DNA of 59,101 nucleotides. It comes from Desulfobacterales bacterium (GTDB taxonomy: Bacteria > Desulfobacterota > Desulfobacteria > Desulfobacterales > JAIPEE01). The stretch spans positions 1 to 59,101 of the forward strand of contig JAIPEE010000024.1 in NCBI GenBank assembly GCA_021737275.1, in the 5' to 3' direction. The position numbers and the translations under genes were made by a program. The notes below the pieces were generated by a model that had not been told where the DNA came from, ran no database searches, and worked only from the letters and a program-made list of their open reading frames with translations. Each line of letters opens with the position of its first letter. Within the stretch, counting starts at the first letter, position 1. Shown here one piece after another: positions 26,424 through 36,131 of this stretch.

Positions 26424-27041
26424 TTATCGCTTTCGAATACCATTTATCAAATAGGACAAATGTTTTTCAATCAATTGATCGAGTGTATAATCGGATTTAT
26501 CAAAGTATCCATAATCCTTGTAGTAGCTTAATCCCTCCATCGTTGAAAACAAGCTGTAAGTGGCAACCATGGTATCAAGGTTCGGATCCAGTTCCCCTGC
26601 CTTGATACCGTCTCTGAAAATTGATGTCAGGATATTGTACCACTCCGCATCCAGTCTTGCCGTATATATTTTAAATGACTCTGAAAGATCCAGTTCGTTA
26701 ATATTGACGGTCAAAAAATAGGCATCATCAGATGTTTGAAAGTTAAAATAAGCTTTTGCTGAAGCAAGCAACCGGTCATAGACCGAACCCTTTGCATCTA
26801 AAGACACCTTCAACTGATCATTGGTGAGCGTGGTTGCCCTGGCATACAGCTCACCCCAGAGTTCATCTTTACTTTTGAAATAAATATAAATTGTACCGAC
26901 AGAAAGCCTGGCCTCTTTTGCAATGTCTCGAATAGTTGCTCCGGCAAAACTCTTTTTTAAAAATATTTTCCGGGCAGCCTTTACAATTTGTTCCACCCTT
27001 TCTTTTTTTTCAGCTTCATTTCTGGACCGTTTCATATTCAC
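26424..27041 (-). CDS. TetR-family regulator of the amine supercluster
   Basis: A 205-residue TetR protein. The HTH is at about residues 30-55 (ATIRDIAKEARLSVGTIYIYFKSKDELW); the rest is a helical ligand-binding/dimerisation domain. Its start overlaps the preceding methyltransferase stop by 4 bp, so the regulator is encoded inside the catabolic operon. A plausible operator is the pair of TGAAC-N3-GTTCA palindromes upstream of the first gene of the operon (39813-39865). The inducer is probably a pathway substrate. Confidence 0.9.
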   Translation of the reverse strand: MNMKRSRNEAEKKERVEQIVKAARKIFLKKSFAGATIRDIAKEARLSVGTIYIYFKSKDELWGELYARATTLTNDQLKVSLDAKGSVYDRLLASAKAYFNFQTSDDAYFLTVNINELDLSESFKIYTARLDAEWYNILTSIFRDGIKAGELDPNLDTMVATYSLFSTMEGLSYYKDYGYFDKSDYTLDQLIEKHLSYLINGIRKR

Positions 27042-28510
27042 TTTTCACTTTTCAGCTCTGCTTCATATGTTTCAATAATGTTCCGCATCGCCTCAGCAGC
27101 GCCTTCGACAAGCGGCAGCGGCTGATGGGTTTTAAGTATCCCGGCTGCTTTATCATAAGCGCGTTCGGTCAGATCCTTGCCGCCTGTATTCTTTTCCCAT
27201 CTTTCACGGCTGGCTCTGTCAAAAAGACCGGCCTGAGAAAGTTCCCGCATATGGTCCATGGTATGACGTTTTGTCATATATTCCCCGGCCGGACCGGCAT
27301 CATGTATCACATCAAGCGCCATTGTCTCTTCAGAAATTTCAAACGCCTGAACAAGCTTCATTATTCGGCTGCACTGTTCAGCGTCCATAATAAAAGCAGC
27401 ATAATCAAAAGTCAATGCGGACTCAATGGTTCCCGGCCCATAAATTATATTTGCACCGGCCATTGCAGCGGCCATTGCATTTAAACTGAAATCATAGGCA
27501 GCCTGTGCATCCGGTAGTTTACTGTCTGAAGCGCCGCCGCCAACCCAGCTTGGCAGCTTATAATACTGTGCCATTTTGGCAATAGCGACACTCAGCATAC
27601 CCTGTTCTGGTATGCCGATAGGAGAACTGCCAAGCCTCATATCCATAATGGTGGAACAACCACTGTAAGTGCATGGGGTTCCTTTTTTAACAAGCTGCGC
27701 CAGAATCAATGCACTTAATACTTCCGTATTATGCTGAACCAGGGTTCCGGCCATGGTCGCCGGCGCAGTGGCACCGGCCAGTGCCATGGTGATAATCATC
27801 ATCCCGATACCGGAACGGGCACATTCGATAATAATTTCACAACCATCCTGTACAAGTGTAAGCGGGCTGGTGGGACAAACATTTGCAGTAAAAATGGGTC
27901 GTTTTCTAAAATTATCCATACCGCCTGAGCAGGCGGCCGCCATTTCAATTATTTTCGCGGTATTTTCCTTCGACCCTAAAGCCAGAAAACCGTGTTTACT
28001 CGAATTGGTCACCATGGCTTCAAAATTATGGAGCGGCTGCGTTTCCGGCATCTTATCACCGGAACAGGCCGGGCGTTCAATTACAACCATCTCATCCAGA
28101 AAATCGGCAATACGTACAATATCAGCGACATCCTGTTTTACCGTTGGTCTGATACGCCGGGATTCCGGATCAATGATATTCATATTTTCGCCATAGGACG
28201 GCGCAAAGCCGATCCGGCTGGAATCGGCCACATAGTCATCTTCCGGCCTGCGGCCGAAAAAGGTCACCGTAGACGGCGCCCAACGGATACAGTCTTCAAC
28301 AATATGCGCCGGTATCTTGACAATTCCGTAACCATTATGGTGCTCGACAATTGCGCCTGCGCCCTCGAAAATATCAAGCGCTTCAACGGACTCAACTTTT
28401 ATCCCTGTATTTCGGAAAACCTGAAGTGTTGCATAGTGAATTGCATCCAGATCGTCTTCAGAGAAAGCATTTAATCCAAATCCTTTTATTTTGTTTAATC
28501 CTGATTTCAT
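27038..28510 (-). CDS. MttB-superfamily methyltransferase, copy 1 (non-pyrrolysine)
   Basis: A 490-residue member of the trimethylamine methyltransferase superfamily (COG5598). Landmarks: KGFGLNAFSEDDLDAIHYAT at the start, NSSKHGFLALGSKE, FRKRPIFTANVCPTSPL, the glycine-rich barrel segments MDMRLGSSPIG and WVGGGASDSKLPDAQA, and GEYMTKRHTMDHMREL near the end. The frame runs through without an internal TAG, so this is not a pyrrolysine enzyme; it belongs with the MtgB/MtpB-type enzymes that demethylate betaines onto a corrinoid protein. It is 27 bp downstream of copy 2 (tandem paralogues). Confidence 0.92.
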   Translation of the reverse strand: MKSGLNKIKGFGLNAFSEDDLDAIHYATLQVFRNTGIKVESVEALDIFEGAGAIVEHHNGYGIVKIPAHIVEDCIRWAPSTVTFFGRRPEDDYVADSSRIGFAPSYGENMNIIDPESRRIRPTVKQDVADIVRIADFLDEMVVIERPACSGDKMPETQPLHNFEAMVTNSSKHGFLALGSKENTAKIIEMAAACSGGMDNFRKRPIFTANVCPTSPLTLVQDGCEIIIECARSGIGMMIITMALAGATAPATMAGTLVQHNTEVLSALILAQLVKKGTPCTYSGCSTIMDMRLGSSPIGIPEQGMLSVAIAKMAQYYKLPSWVGGGASDSKLPDAQAAYDFSLNAMAAAMAGANIIYGPGTIESALTFDYAAFIMDAEQCSRIMKLVQAFEISEETMALDVIHDAGPAGEYMTKRHTMDHMRELSQAGLFDRASRERWEKNTGGKDLTERAYDKAAGILKTHQPLPLVEGAAEAMRNIIETYEAELKSEK

Positions 28511-28537
28511 TTTTAACTCCCGATTATAAGCGTTTGT

Positions 28538-29995
28538 TTATTTGATATCCTTTTCATAATCAGCAATAATTTGCTTCATTTTTTCAGCGGCGCCCTCCGG
28601 AAGCGGCATCGGCTTATGTGTTTCCAGAATCTGTTTTGCTTTCTCATAGGCGCACTCCACAATATCCTTACTGCCGTCAGCTTCCCAGGCCTCCCTGTTT
28701 CTTCTGTCAAAAAGTTTGGACATGGAGCTCTCTCTCATATGATTAAGCGTATGCCGCTGTGTCATATAATCGCCGGCCGGGCCGACCGTATCAATTACAT
28801 CCAGGGCAAGCGTTTCTTTATCTACCTTAATCCCCTCCATAACTTTGCTCATTCTGTGGATATATTCCGTATCCAGAATGGCTTTCGCATAATCAAACGT
28901 CAGACCGGATTCGATACTGCCGACACTGAAAATAATATTGGAACCACTCAGTGCGGCCAGCGATGTATTTTGTGCATACTCGGAAACCGCCTGCGCATCG
29001 GGCTGCTTGCTGTCTGAGACACCGCACCCGCTCCAGTTTGGCAGTTTGTAGTATTGGGCCATCTTGGTTGCGGCAGCACTTAACATACCATATTCCGGTG
29101 AACCCGTTGATGCTCCGGCTGTTTTCATATCCATAATAGTGGCACAACTGCCATACGTAAAACGTGAACCTCTGGCTGTCAGCTGTGAAAGCACCAGCGC
29201 GCTCAGAATTTCACAATTCTGTATAACTAAAGTCCCGGCAAGCGTGGTAGGTGCCGTTACACCACTTAGCGGCATTGTAATGGCCATAATACCGACATTC
29301 ATTTTTGCACACTCAACAATAACATCACATGCCATCCGTACGAGCATTAAAGGACTGGTCGGGCAAACAACGCCGGTAACAATAGGACGTTTTTTAAAGT
29401 TCTCCATACCGCCGGAACAGACAGCAGCCATCTCTACAATCTTTTGAGCATTTCCTTTTGTATAAAAACCCAGGAAGCAATGCTTACCGGTATTACTGAC
29501 CATGGCCTCATAATTGTGCATCGCCTGTGATTCAGCAGGTGTATCCTGTGCACCCATACATTTTTCAATAACCACCAACTCGTCAAGGGCATCTCCCATG
29601 CGGGTTGCTGTGGCAAGATCTTCCTTTACACAACCGCGATGTTTTCTTGTCTCAAGATCGATAAGATGGGTATTTTCACCGAAAAAAGTAAAACCGATAT
29701 TTCCAGGTTGACCCACATAATCATTTTTCGGATCACGCCCATAATATACCAAGGTACTGGGGGCAGACCGAATGGCATCTTCAACAACATGGGGAGGCAT
29801 CTTTACAATCTTGTATTTTTTACCCTGTTCCACCCTGCATCCACCGGCCTCCAGTATCTCAACAGCGTCATCGGACTCTACCTGTATACCGGTGTTTGAC
29901 ATTACCTGAAGCGTTGCATAATGTATCGTATCCAGTTCTTCTTCTGTAAAAACGTTTAAGCCAAATCCCTTTAATTCTTCAAACCCTGCTTTCAT
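28538..29995 (-). CDS. MttB-superfamily methyltransferase, copy 2 (non-pyrrolysine)
   Basis: A 485-residue close paralogue of copy 1, sharing KGFGLNVFTEEELDTIHYAT, FKKRPIVTGVVCPTSPL, LTARGSRFTYGSCATIMDM and GDYMTQRHTLNHMRE. It has no in-frame amber codon. It would transfer a methyl group from a quaternary amine to a corrinoid protein. No corrinoid protein gene is adjacent; the nearest is 10 kb away in the next operon. Differences in the substrate barrel (for example WSGCGVSDSKQPDAQ against WVGGGASDSKLPDAQ) suggest the pair handles related but different substrates. Confidence 0.92.
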   Translation of the reverse strand: MKAGFEELKGFGLNVFTEEELDTIHYATLQVMSNTGIQVESDDAVEILEAGGCRVEQGKKYKIVKMPPHVVEDAIRSAPSTLVYYGRDPKNDYVGQPGNIGFTFFGENTHLIDLETRKHRGCVKEDLATATRMGDALDELVVIEKCMGAQDTPAESQAMHNYEAMVSNTGKHCFLGFYTKGNAQKIVEMAAVCSGGMENFKKRPIVTGVVCPTSPLMLVRMACDVIVECAKMNVGIMAITMPLSGVTAPTTLAGTLVIQNCEILSALVLSQLTARGSRFTYGSCATIMDMKTAGASTGSPEYGMLSAAATKMAQYYKLPNWSGCGVSDSKQPDAQAVSEYAQNTSLAALSGSNIIFSVGSIESGLTFDYAKAILDTEYIHRMSKVMEGIKVDKETLALDVIDTVGPAGDYMTQRHTLNHMRESSMSKLFDRRNREAWEADGSKDIVECAYEKAKQILETHKPMPLPEGAAEKMKQIIADYEKDIK

Positions 29996-30036
29996 ATACT
30001 GTTCTCCTGTTTTACTTGTTTTTTTTGTTTGTTATA

Positions 30037-30876
30037 TTAACAATAAGAAATTACCACCACACCGGCAAGTGCACTGATAACGCCCACTGTTTGTAACCGC
30101 CCCATTCGCTCGCGCAGAAATAATCCGGCCAATAATATTGTTACTACCGGATAGAGGGAAGATATCACACTGACAATACTGACCATGCCTGTTTTCGTAG
30201 CTATTCCAAAAAGGAATACGGCCAGTGTATCAAAAACGCCTATTAAAATCAGAACCGGCAAATCAACCGGTCTGAATTGAAGCCTTGTTCGTGTTGTAAA
30301 AAATGCTATTGAAAAAATCGTACATGTACTTATTCGAAGGATCACTGTTGCCCAGAACGGATCCGTATTGCTTGCCGCATCCATAAAAATATAAAATGCG
30401 CCGACAGACAATGAAGCCAGTATGCCCAGCTTTATCCCTTTGGAAGAGTGTTTTTTGTCACTATCGCTGTGTTTTTCCCGTGTAATTAAAGTGACACCCA
30501 GCATGGCCAAAATAATTCCAAGCATTTGAAAAAATTCGATATAACCATTTACAACCAGATCATATACAACCGGATAAACGGCCCCGGTGCAACAGATAGC
30601 AGAAACAATTCCCATTGGACCGATTGCCATACCCCGATACCCGAAGCTTAATATTCCCACGGAAGCGATACCGGCCAGAACAGCAAAAAACATACTGCTA
30701 TCAATTGATATGTTTGTCCAGTGCATTGTCAGAACAACAGCGCTGGTAATCAGCCCGACACACTGAGTAACAATAACAACCGACAGCAATGGTATCTGTC
30801 TTGTTTTAAGACCGCCCAGAAAGCCTGTTAATCCCCATGCAAAACAGGCCAATAATGCAAAAATTACAGCTTCCAA
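30037..30876 (-). CDS. EamA/DMT-family transporter
   Basis: A 279-residue membrane protein with about ten hydrophobic helices in two EamA halves (VIFALLACFAWGLTGFLGGL; then GILASLSVGAFYIFMDAASN), normal for drug/metabolite transporters that move amino acids, amines or metabolites. The start codon is TTG (30876), chosen because AGGA lies just upstream and no in-frame ATG exists nearby; it begins 9 bp after the aconitase-X small-subunit stop. Within the operon it would import or export a pathway compound. Confidence 0.88.
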   Translation of the reverse strand: MEAVIFALLACFAWGLTGFLGGLKTRQIPLLSVVIVTQCVGLITSAVVLTMHWTNISIDSSMFFAVLAGIASVGILSFGYRGMAIGPMGIVSAICCTGAVYPVVYDLVVNGYIEFFQMLGIILAMLGVTLITREKHSDSDKKHSSKGIKLGILASLSVGAFYIFMDAASNTDPFWATVILRISTCTIFSIAFFTTRTRLQFRPVDLPVLILIGVFDTLAVFLFGIATKTGMVSIVSVISSLYPVVTILLAGLFLRERMGRLQTVGVISALAGVVVISYC

Positions 30877-30885
30877 TTTAAAATC

Positions 30886-31332
30886 CTACTTAAATATTTC
30901 TACAGTTCCGCTTTCATTTATCTTGATCCGGTCACCATTCCTGACCGTTTCAAGAAACGCATCACCCAACCGATCTATTGTAATTACGCGCTTTTCAGCC
31001 CAGACATCTGCTATGATGAGACCACCGGCGGCCAGCGAATCGATTTTTTGAGAAAACAACACTGCTTTGGGAATATTTCCCATTTCGGCCAGTCGCTGCC
31101 ACACTGCACCGCCGGAGGTGGAACCGGTTGTCTTGGGAAGGCATATTATTTTGTCTGCCAAATCTTTTCCAAAAAGTTCCGGGTTGCTGCTGTCCGCACA
31201 TATGACCTGGTCCACCGATCCGTGAATACTGGTGAAAAAACTGGCATATGTGTTGAAACCGCTATGCGTTACCACCGCCTGCCCTTCAGTAGCACCGGAG
31301 AGAACCGCTCTGCCTTTGAAAAACAAATTCAT
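30886..31332 (-). CDS. Aconitase-X small subunit (DUF126)
   Basis: A 148-residue swivelling-domain subunit of aconitase X. Motifs: FKGRAVLSGATEGQAVV at the start, the substrate-serine loop region PKTTGSTSGGAVWQRL in the middle, and GGLIIADVWAEKRVI. It pairs with the large subunit, whose gene it overlaps by 4 bp. Two-subunit aconitase X enzymes dehydrate either cis-3-hydroxy-L-proline or, in archaea, mevalonate 5-phosphate. The betaine-type neighbours favour the hydroxyproline type; this is inferred. Confidence 0.92.
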   Translation of the reverse strand: MNLFFKGRAVLSGATEGQAVVTHSGFNTYASFFTSIHGSVDQVICADSSNPELFGKDLADKIICLPKTTGSTSGGAVWQRLAEMGNIPKAVLFSQKIDSLAAGGLIIADVWAEKRVITIDRLGDAFLETVRNGDRIKINESGTVEIFK

Positions 31333-32642
31333 GCGTCCCCCCTGATATTTCCGGAAACCAGGATTTCTAAAATTTCTTTATCCGGAAAATATCTGGCATT
31401 GGTATAAGCTCTGAGTTTATTGGAGTTGGTAATAATCGTTTCATTCTCAGACAGGTTGTTGTCAAAAAGCTGCATGGAACATGCGGGACTGAATTTCACA
31501 CCAGCATTCGTAAGTTGCTGCCACGCTTTTTTGTTTTCCCTGAATTTTGCCAGCACTTGTGGTGCAGCACAAATAGTTGTTTTTATCTTAAGATTAATAC
31601 AATTTGCCGCCATTAAGGCTTCATGGATTTTAGCTGCCCACCATTCCAGCTGGTTCAGGCTGAAATGGGGGCATCCCAGATAACATTTCTCCGGTCGCGC
31701 ATTCTTCTCTTTCCATAAGACAGGATAAGATTTCAAAAGATCCTGCAATGTATTATCATCAATAATACAGGTTTTAAAATTGCCGGCTAAAAGGCCATCT
31801 CCCATTTCAAGCGCTTCCGGCGTGAGGTTTTCAACGTGATATAATCCGACTGCTCCGGCAGTTGCACATCCGGCACCCATATCATGGAGATAATCAAGGG
31901 TATTCTGATTCATATCAGAACCTAAATATCGATCAAGTCCAATAATATACGGAACATCGGCTAAAACCCTTTTTCCGATTGCCGCGCCTAAAAGCTGTGG
32001 CGGCGGCAGTTCATCAGTTCTTATCTCTATCCGCCAGGTTGCTTTCCGTTCTTCATTCAACAAAAATCCGGACAAGGGAACTTTCCCGATAATATTACAT
32101 AACAGATCCATAATGGCACCGTTACGATTAGACCTTGCCCCTAAAACCGAATTGGCAAAAATCACACATGCAGATTCCGACCAGGCTAAAATATCATCTC
32201 TTTTCGGCAGGTTTCCTACCTCGGGCAGATATGGTGTACAGGTACACGCCTCTGGAGATAAAAGGCCCAATTGCAGCATTTTCTTATCATAACGTGCCTG
32301 AGTCTGATACATTTGGTCAAGTATCTTTTTTTGAGCAGACGTCAGCCACCAGTTATCATAATCTAATGGTGCTACCGGGTCTAACGTAAAAGGCAGCCCG
32401 GCTTTCAAACCGGCCTCTATCAGGTCATCAAGCATCTCCATTGATGGCGAAATACCGGGAATGGCATGGGTAATAACAAAGTGCCCTTTTCCGGTAATAT
32501 CAACAAGCCGTTCCGCTTCCAGGGCTTCACCATAACGCACAACCGTCTCCATGATCTTCTGAAGCATTGCACCCTGTTTGCCTTCGAGAACATCTTTTTC
32601 TTGTTGTGTAAGGCTTATTTTAAGGTTGTTAAAATCTTTCAT
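31329..32642 (-). CDS. Aconitase-X large (catalytic) subunit (DUF521)
   Basis: A 437-residue catalytic subunit. Cys residues typical of the iron-sulfur site appear in ESACVIFANSVLGARSNR, GAGCATAGAVGLYHVENL and KCYLGCPHFSLNQLEWW. Expected reaction: dehydration of cis-3-hydroxy-L-proline to delta1-pyrroline-2-carboxylate, or of a similar hydroxy acid. The frame extends to a TTG at 32663, but ATG 32642 has GAGGTG five bases upstream and is preferred. It follows the flavoenzyme gene by 17 bp and overlaps the small-subunit gene by 4 bp. Confidence 0.92.
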   Translation of the reverse strand: MKDFNNLKISLTQQEKDVLEGKQGAMLQKIMETVVRYGEALEAERLVDITGKGHFVITHAIPGISPSMEMLDDLIEAGLKAGLPFTLDPVAPLDYDNWWLTSAQKKILDQMYQTQARYDKKMLQLGLLSPEACTCTPYLPEVGNLPKRDDILAWSESACVIFANSVLGARSNRNGAIMDLLCNIIGKVPLSGFLLNEERKATWRIEIRTDELPPPQLLGAAIGKRVLADVPYIIGLDRYLGSDMNQNTLDYLHDMGAGCATAGAVGLYHVENLTPEALEMGDGLLAGNFKTCIIDDNTLQDLLKSYPVLWKEKNARPEKCYLGCPHFSLNQLEWWAAKIHEALMAANCINLKIKTTICAAPQVLAKFRENKKAWQQLTNAGVKFSPACSMQLFDNNLSENETIITNSNKLRAYTNARYFPDKEILEILVSGNIRGDA

Positions 32643-32659
32643 TCTCACCTCTGTGTCAA

Positions 32660-34663
32660 TCAAATAAATCTGGCAATTTCATATGCGTCCCAAACCGCAT
32701 TCATGACATTACGAGGTTCCCGGCAATCTCCGATACGGTAAACATAATCTGCAATATCTCCTGCCTGATCTGCGAGACTTGTTTCTGATTTCATTCCCAT
32801 GGCCAGCACTACAGTATCTGCCTCAATATCTTTTTTGCCTGATTCTTTTTGATCAATCAGAACACCTTTCGGTTTAAATTCACACACCTGACTATCGGTA
32901 ATGATTGTGGTTCCACATTTTGTCAGCAAGTCCATGGTCATCATTTTAACCTGGCCCGGAACATGCGCACCGCCCGTCATAAGCGCCGGAAGCATTTCAA
33001 CAATGGTTGCCTGTTTACCCTGATCTGTCAGCCATATGGCCATTTCACAACCCACCAAACCGCCGCCGACAATTACGATGCGCTCACCTGCCGTTTTCTC
33101 ACCTTTGAGCAGATCCACCGCAGTTACCACCGAATCCTGATCGACACCCGGAATCATTGCAGGTACAATTGCGTTTGCACCGGTGGCCAAAATAACGACA
33201 TCTGGCGATTTGGATCGGATAAGGTCAGATGTGATTTCCTCATTCATAAAAATATTAACGCCGGTTTTTTCAATTTGACGTTCATACCATGCCTGCAGTC
33301 TTCTCAGATCTTTTTTAAATTCCGGCACGGCAGCCTGCTGAACCAATCCTCCAAGCATCGTCTTTTTCTCATAAAGAGAAACCTTGTGCCCCCGGATTGC
33401 AGCAACCCGTGCGGCTTCCATTCCGGCAATACCACCACCTATTATCATGACGTTTCTCGGGTCTTTTGCAGATTCCAGGCGATAGGCACTTTCCCTTCCT
33501 GATGAAGGATTGAGCGCACAGGAGATATTACGGATTTTCGCATAACTGCCAAAGCAGCCGTCATAGCATCCCACACAGGGCCGGATATCTTCAGGTTGGT
33601 TTGATTTTACTTTATCTGCCCACTGCGGATCTGCAAGAAATCCGCGACCAATGGCCGCCACATCAATCTTTCCATCCGAAACGGCCTGAGCTGCAATCTC
33701 CGGTTTATCCAACCGTCCAACGCCTACGACCGGTATTTTTACAACATCTTTTGTTTTGGCCGGCATCTCAACCATACAGCCATGCTTTTGATAATTCGGG
33801 GGATGCGGCCAGTAATGGCTCTCGTAACAGCCTGCATCAACATGAAGAGAATCAAAGCCGGCCTGTTCCAACTGCCTGGCCATTTCAAGGCCTTCTTCCA
33901 CATCACGGCCAACCTCCTCAAAAACTTCTCCGGGAAGTGCACCCTGATTGATGCCTTTCATAAAATGTTTTAACCCAAAACGGTATTGTACAGCCAGACG
34001 ATCACCAACCCGCTGACGAATGGCATCCAGACACTCAATGGGGAAACGCAATCGATTTTCAAGGCTGCCGCCATATTTATCGGTCCGATGATTCCATACA
34101 GCAGACGTAAACTGATCAAACAGATAGCCTTCGTGACCATGAAACTCTATGCCATCAACACCGGCAACGGCTATTCTTTCTGATGTCTCTCCTATGGCGG
34201 TCACAATCTTTCCGACATCTTCCATACTCAGCTCAAGGCATATGATAGACCGATCCCAAAAGTTTGGAGTTGCAGAAGCGGATACACATGGACCCCTCAA
34301 TGTGGCGGGAACTGTAACACGCCCATATCCGGCTGTCAGTTGAACAAAAACACGGACGCCAAAACTATGGGCAGCATCGCAAAGCTCTCCAAGGTAGCCC
34401 AGAGAAACGTCTTCAAGCATAGGGGCTGATGCTTCTAATGCTTCCACTTCATTTTCCACTTTAAATACCGAACAGATAATCAACCCGACACCATGCCGAA
34501 TCCTTTCAAGGTAGTAATCCACTACCCGACGATTCAGGCTGCCATCAGGATTCACCATGTAGTCTATACCCATGGGTGCCATGGCAATACGGTTTTTAAG
34601 TTTTACTTTCCCAATCTGCAATGGTTTAAACAAAACATCAAATTTGCCCACGCTAACCCCCAT
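32660..34663 (-). CDS. TMADH/2,4-dienoyl-CoA-reductase-like flavoenzyme
   Basis: A 667-residue, three-domain enzyme: an FMN-binding old-yellow-enzyme barrel (about 8-350), a 4Fe-4S motif C363-x2-C366-x3-C370-x11-C382, and an FAD/NAD(P)-binding tail (GGGIAGMEAAR near 409 and IVIVGGGLVGCEMA near 550). The family includes trimethylamine dehydrogenase, 2,4-dienoyl-CoA reductase and the demethylases of the stachydrine (proline betaine) and dimethylglycine pathways (StcD, DgcA types). Among methyltransferases and aconitase X, oxidative N-demethylation of a tertiary amine is the most attractive role, but an ene-reductase function is not excluded. Confidence 0.9.
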   Translation of the reverse strand: MGVSVGKFDVLFKPLQIGKVKLKNRIAMAPMGIDYMVNPDGSLNRRVVDYYLERIRHGVGLIICSVFKVENEVEALEASAPMLEDVSLGYLGELCDAAHSFGVRVFVQLTAGYGRVTVPATLRGPCVSASATPNFWDRSIICLELSMEDVGKIVTAIGETSERIAVAGVDGIEFHGHEGYLFDQFTSAVWNHRTDKYGGSLENRLRFPIECLDAIRQRVGDRLAVQYRFGLKHFMKGINQGALPGEVFEEVGRDVEEGLEMARQLEQAGFDSLHVDAGCYESHYWPHPPNYQKHGCMVEMPAKTKDVVKIPVVGVGRLDKPEIAAQAVSDGKIDVAAIGRGFLADPQWADKVKSNQPEDIRPCVGCYDGCFGSYAKIRNISCALNPSSGRESAYRLESAKDPRNVMIIGGGIAGMEAARVAAIRGHKVSLYEKKTMLGGLVQQAAVPEFKKDLRRLQAWYERQIEKTGVNIFMNEEITSDLIRSKSPDVVILATGANAIVPAMIPGVDQDSVVTAVDLLKGEKTAGERIVIVGGGLVGCEMAIWLTDQGKQATIVEMLPALMTGGAHVPGQVKMMTMDLLTKCGTTIITDSQVCEFKPKGVLIDQKESGKKDIEADTVVLAMGMKSETSLADQAGDIADYVYRIGDCREPRNVMNAVWDAYEIARFI

Positions 34664-34664
34664 T

Positions 34665-36104
34665 TTATCTCAAGTGCGTATCAGCACTTTTAATAATATC
34701 TTCCATTTCTTTTTTGATATCATCAGAAATAATTACAGAGCCGGCATTTTTCATAATAGTTTTCAAGTCCCGGTTTGCCCTGTATCGCAGATCATGTCCG
34801 CCTTTTAATTCCCATGCATCCCTGGTTAATCTCGTGAAGTTAATCGGCTCAAAACTGTCCCGGCAATGTTTAAACGTATGCGGGTTGGTCAAAAACTGAT
34901 CACCCGGTTTACAGTTCATCAATTCGTCCCAGGCCATAGCATCATCGTTAAAAGTCATTTCAGAAATCATGGCTTTGGCCATCCCGAATACTTCATTATC
35001 AATAACCAGTTGCACCGGACTGATAGTACAGGCGGTTTCAAGCTGTCCCGCGCCACCCAGAACACTGGCACCGGACATGGCCATCATCATCGTTCGCATA
35101 GCCCGTTCCGTCATACTTTGAGCATCAATATCCGGTGAGTCCGTTCCGGAACCGTAAGTATGTGTCGGCAAACCAAACCCTTTACTCATAAACTGAACGA
35201 ACAGTGCCGACTGTCTCATGGATTCCACGCTGGACTGAAGGCTCATACCGGTTCTCATATCTGCTGAAAACTGTAATGATGTTGAAATAATCGGAATACC
35301 GGGAGCAATAACCTGGGCAGTAGCAATCATGACCAGCTCTTCTGCCGCAGCCAGTAAAACACTGCCGGGTGCTGTGTAGGGCCCTGTGGCACCAGAGGTG
35401 GGCAAACTGCAGGATTGCAGGGGCATGCCATAATTGGCAGCCTGCTGAATAATTTCAAGATCCATATATTTAAACTTCAATGGTGTCATAGAACAAGTAA
35501 TCCAGCTGGCCAGCGGATTATCACGTAATTTACTTTCTCCACCTGCTGCTGCCGTTACCATTTTCATCAGATATTCAACAGTCTCCCCGGTATAAGGCTG
35601 GATCCAGATATGTTTTTCAGTATTTTGAAGCAGCGTCCTCAGGGCATAGATATCACAAGTCTCCGGCGGTGCATCACTCGGAACAGCATATGTACAGAAA
35701 CTGATATGATCCAGTTTACTTACTAATCTACCCCAGGAAGCAATATCATTAAGTTCTATAGGACGATATTTTCCAGTGCCGGATTCAACCCATGACTGGG
35801 CACCTGTTCCGGTTCTTGTGTGGAATGTATTTTCAGGATGAGGAAATTCAAGCCGGTGTTTCCCGTCCCTTCCGCACAGGGAAAAATATGACGGCGCGTG
35901 TTCGATCTGCTCTTCTAAAAAACGTTTTGGAAAGCGGACCATATTTGTATCAAAATCAACCCTTGCACCGGCCCTGTCAAGCAGTTTGAGTACTTGAGGG
36001 TGATTCATTTCGGCGCCACGCTTTTCAAGCAGATCGAAAACGCGCACCTTCATGAGGAGAAGTGCTCTTTCGTCCATATATGAAAATTCCATACCGGTTT
36101 TCAT
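34665..36104 (-). CDS. MttB-superfamily methyltransferase, copy 3 (non-pyrrolysine)
   Basis: A 479-residue, more divergent MttB homologue: MKTGMEFSYMDERALLLMKV at the start, ASWITCSMTPLKFKYMDLEI, SLPTSGATGPYTAPGSVLLA, HTYGSGTDSPDIDAQSMTER and GDQFLTNPHTFKHCRDSFEP. No amber codon interrupts it. The barrel and C-terminal motifs are kept, but the TSPL motif of copies 1 and 2 is replaced by TPLK, so a different substrate is likely. Its stop is 1 bp before the flavoenzyme start, showing tight coupling with the demethylase-like gene. Confidence 0.88.
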   Translation of the reverse strand: MKTGMEFSYMDERALLLMKVRVFDLLEKRGAEMNHPQVLKLLDRAGARVDFDTNMVRFPKRFLEEQIEHAPSYFSLCGRDGKHRLEFPHPENTFHTRTGTGAQSWVESGTGKYRPIELNDIASWGRLVSKLDHISFCTYAVPSDAPPETCDIYALRTLLQNTEKHIWIQPYTGETVEYLMKMVTAAAGGESKLRDNPLASWITCSMTPLKFKYMDLEIIQQAANYGMPLQSCSLPTSGATGPYTAPGSVLLAAAEELVMIATAQVIAPGIPIISTSLQFSADMRTGMSLQSSVESMRQSALFVQFMSKGFGLPTHTYGSGTDSPDIDAQSMTERAMRTMMMAMSGASVLGGAGQLETACTISPVQLVIDNEVFGMAKAMISEMTFNDDAMAWDELMNCKPGDQFLTNPHTFKHCRDSFEPINFTRLTRDAWELKGGHDLRYRANRDLKTIMKNAGSVIISDDIKKEMEDIIKSADTHLR

Positions 36105-36131
36105 AGTATGTGTTATCCTTTAACCGGAAAG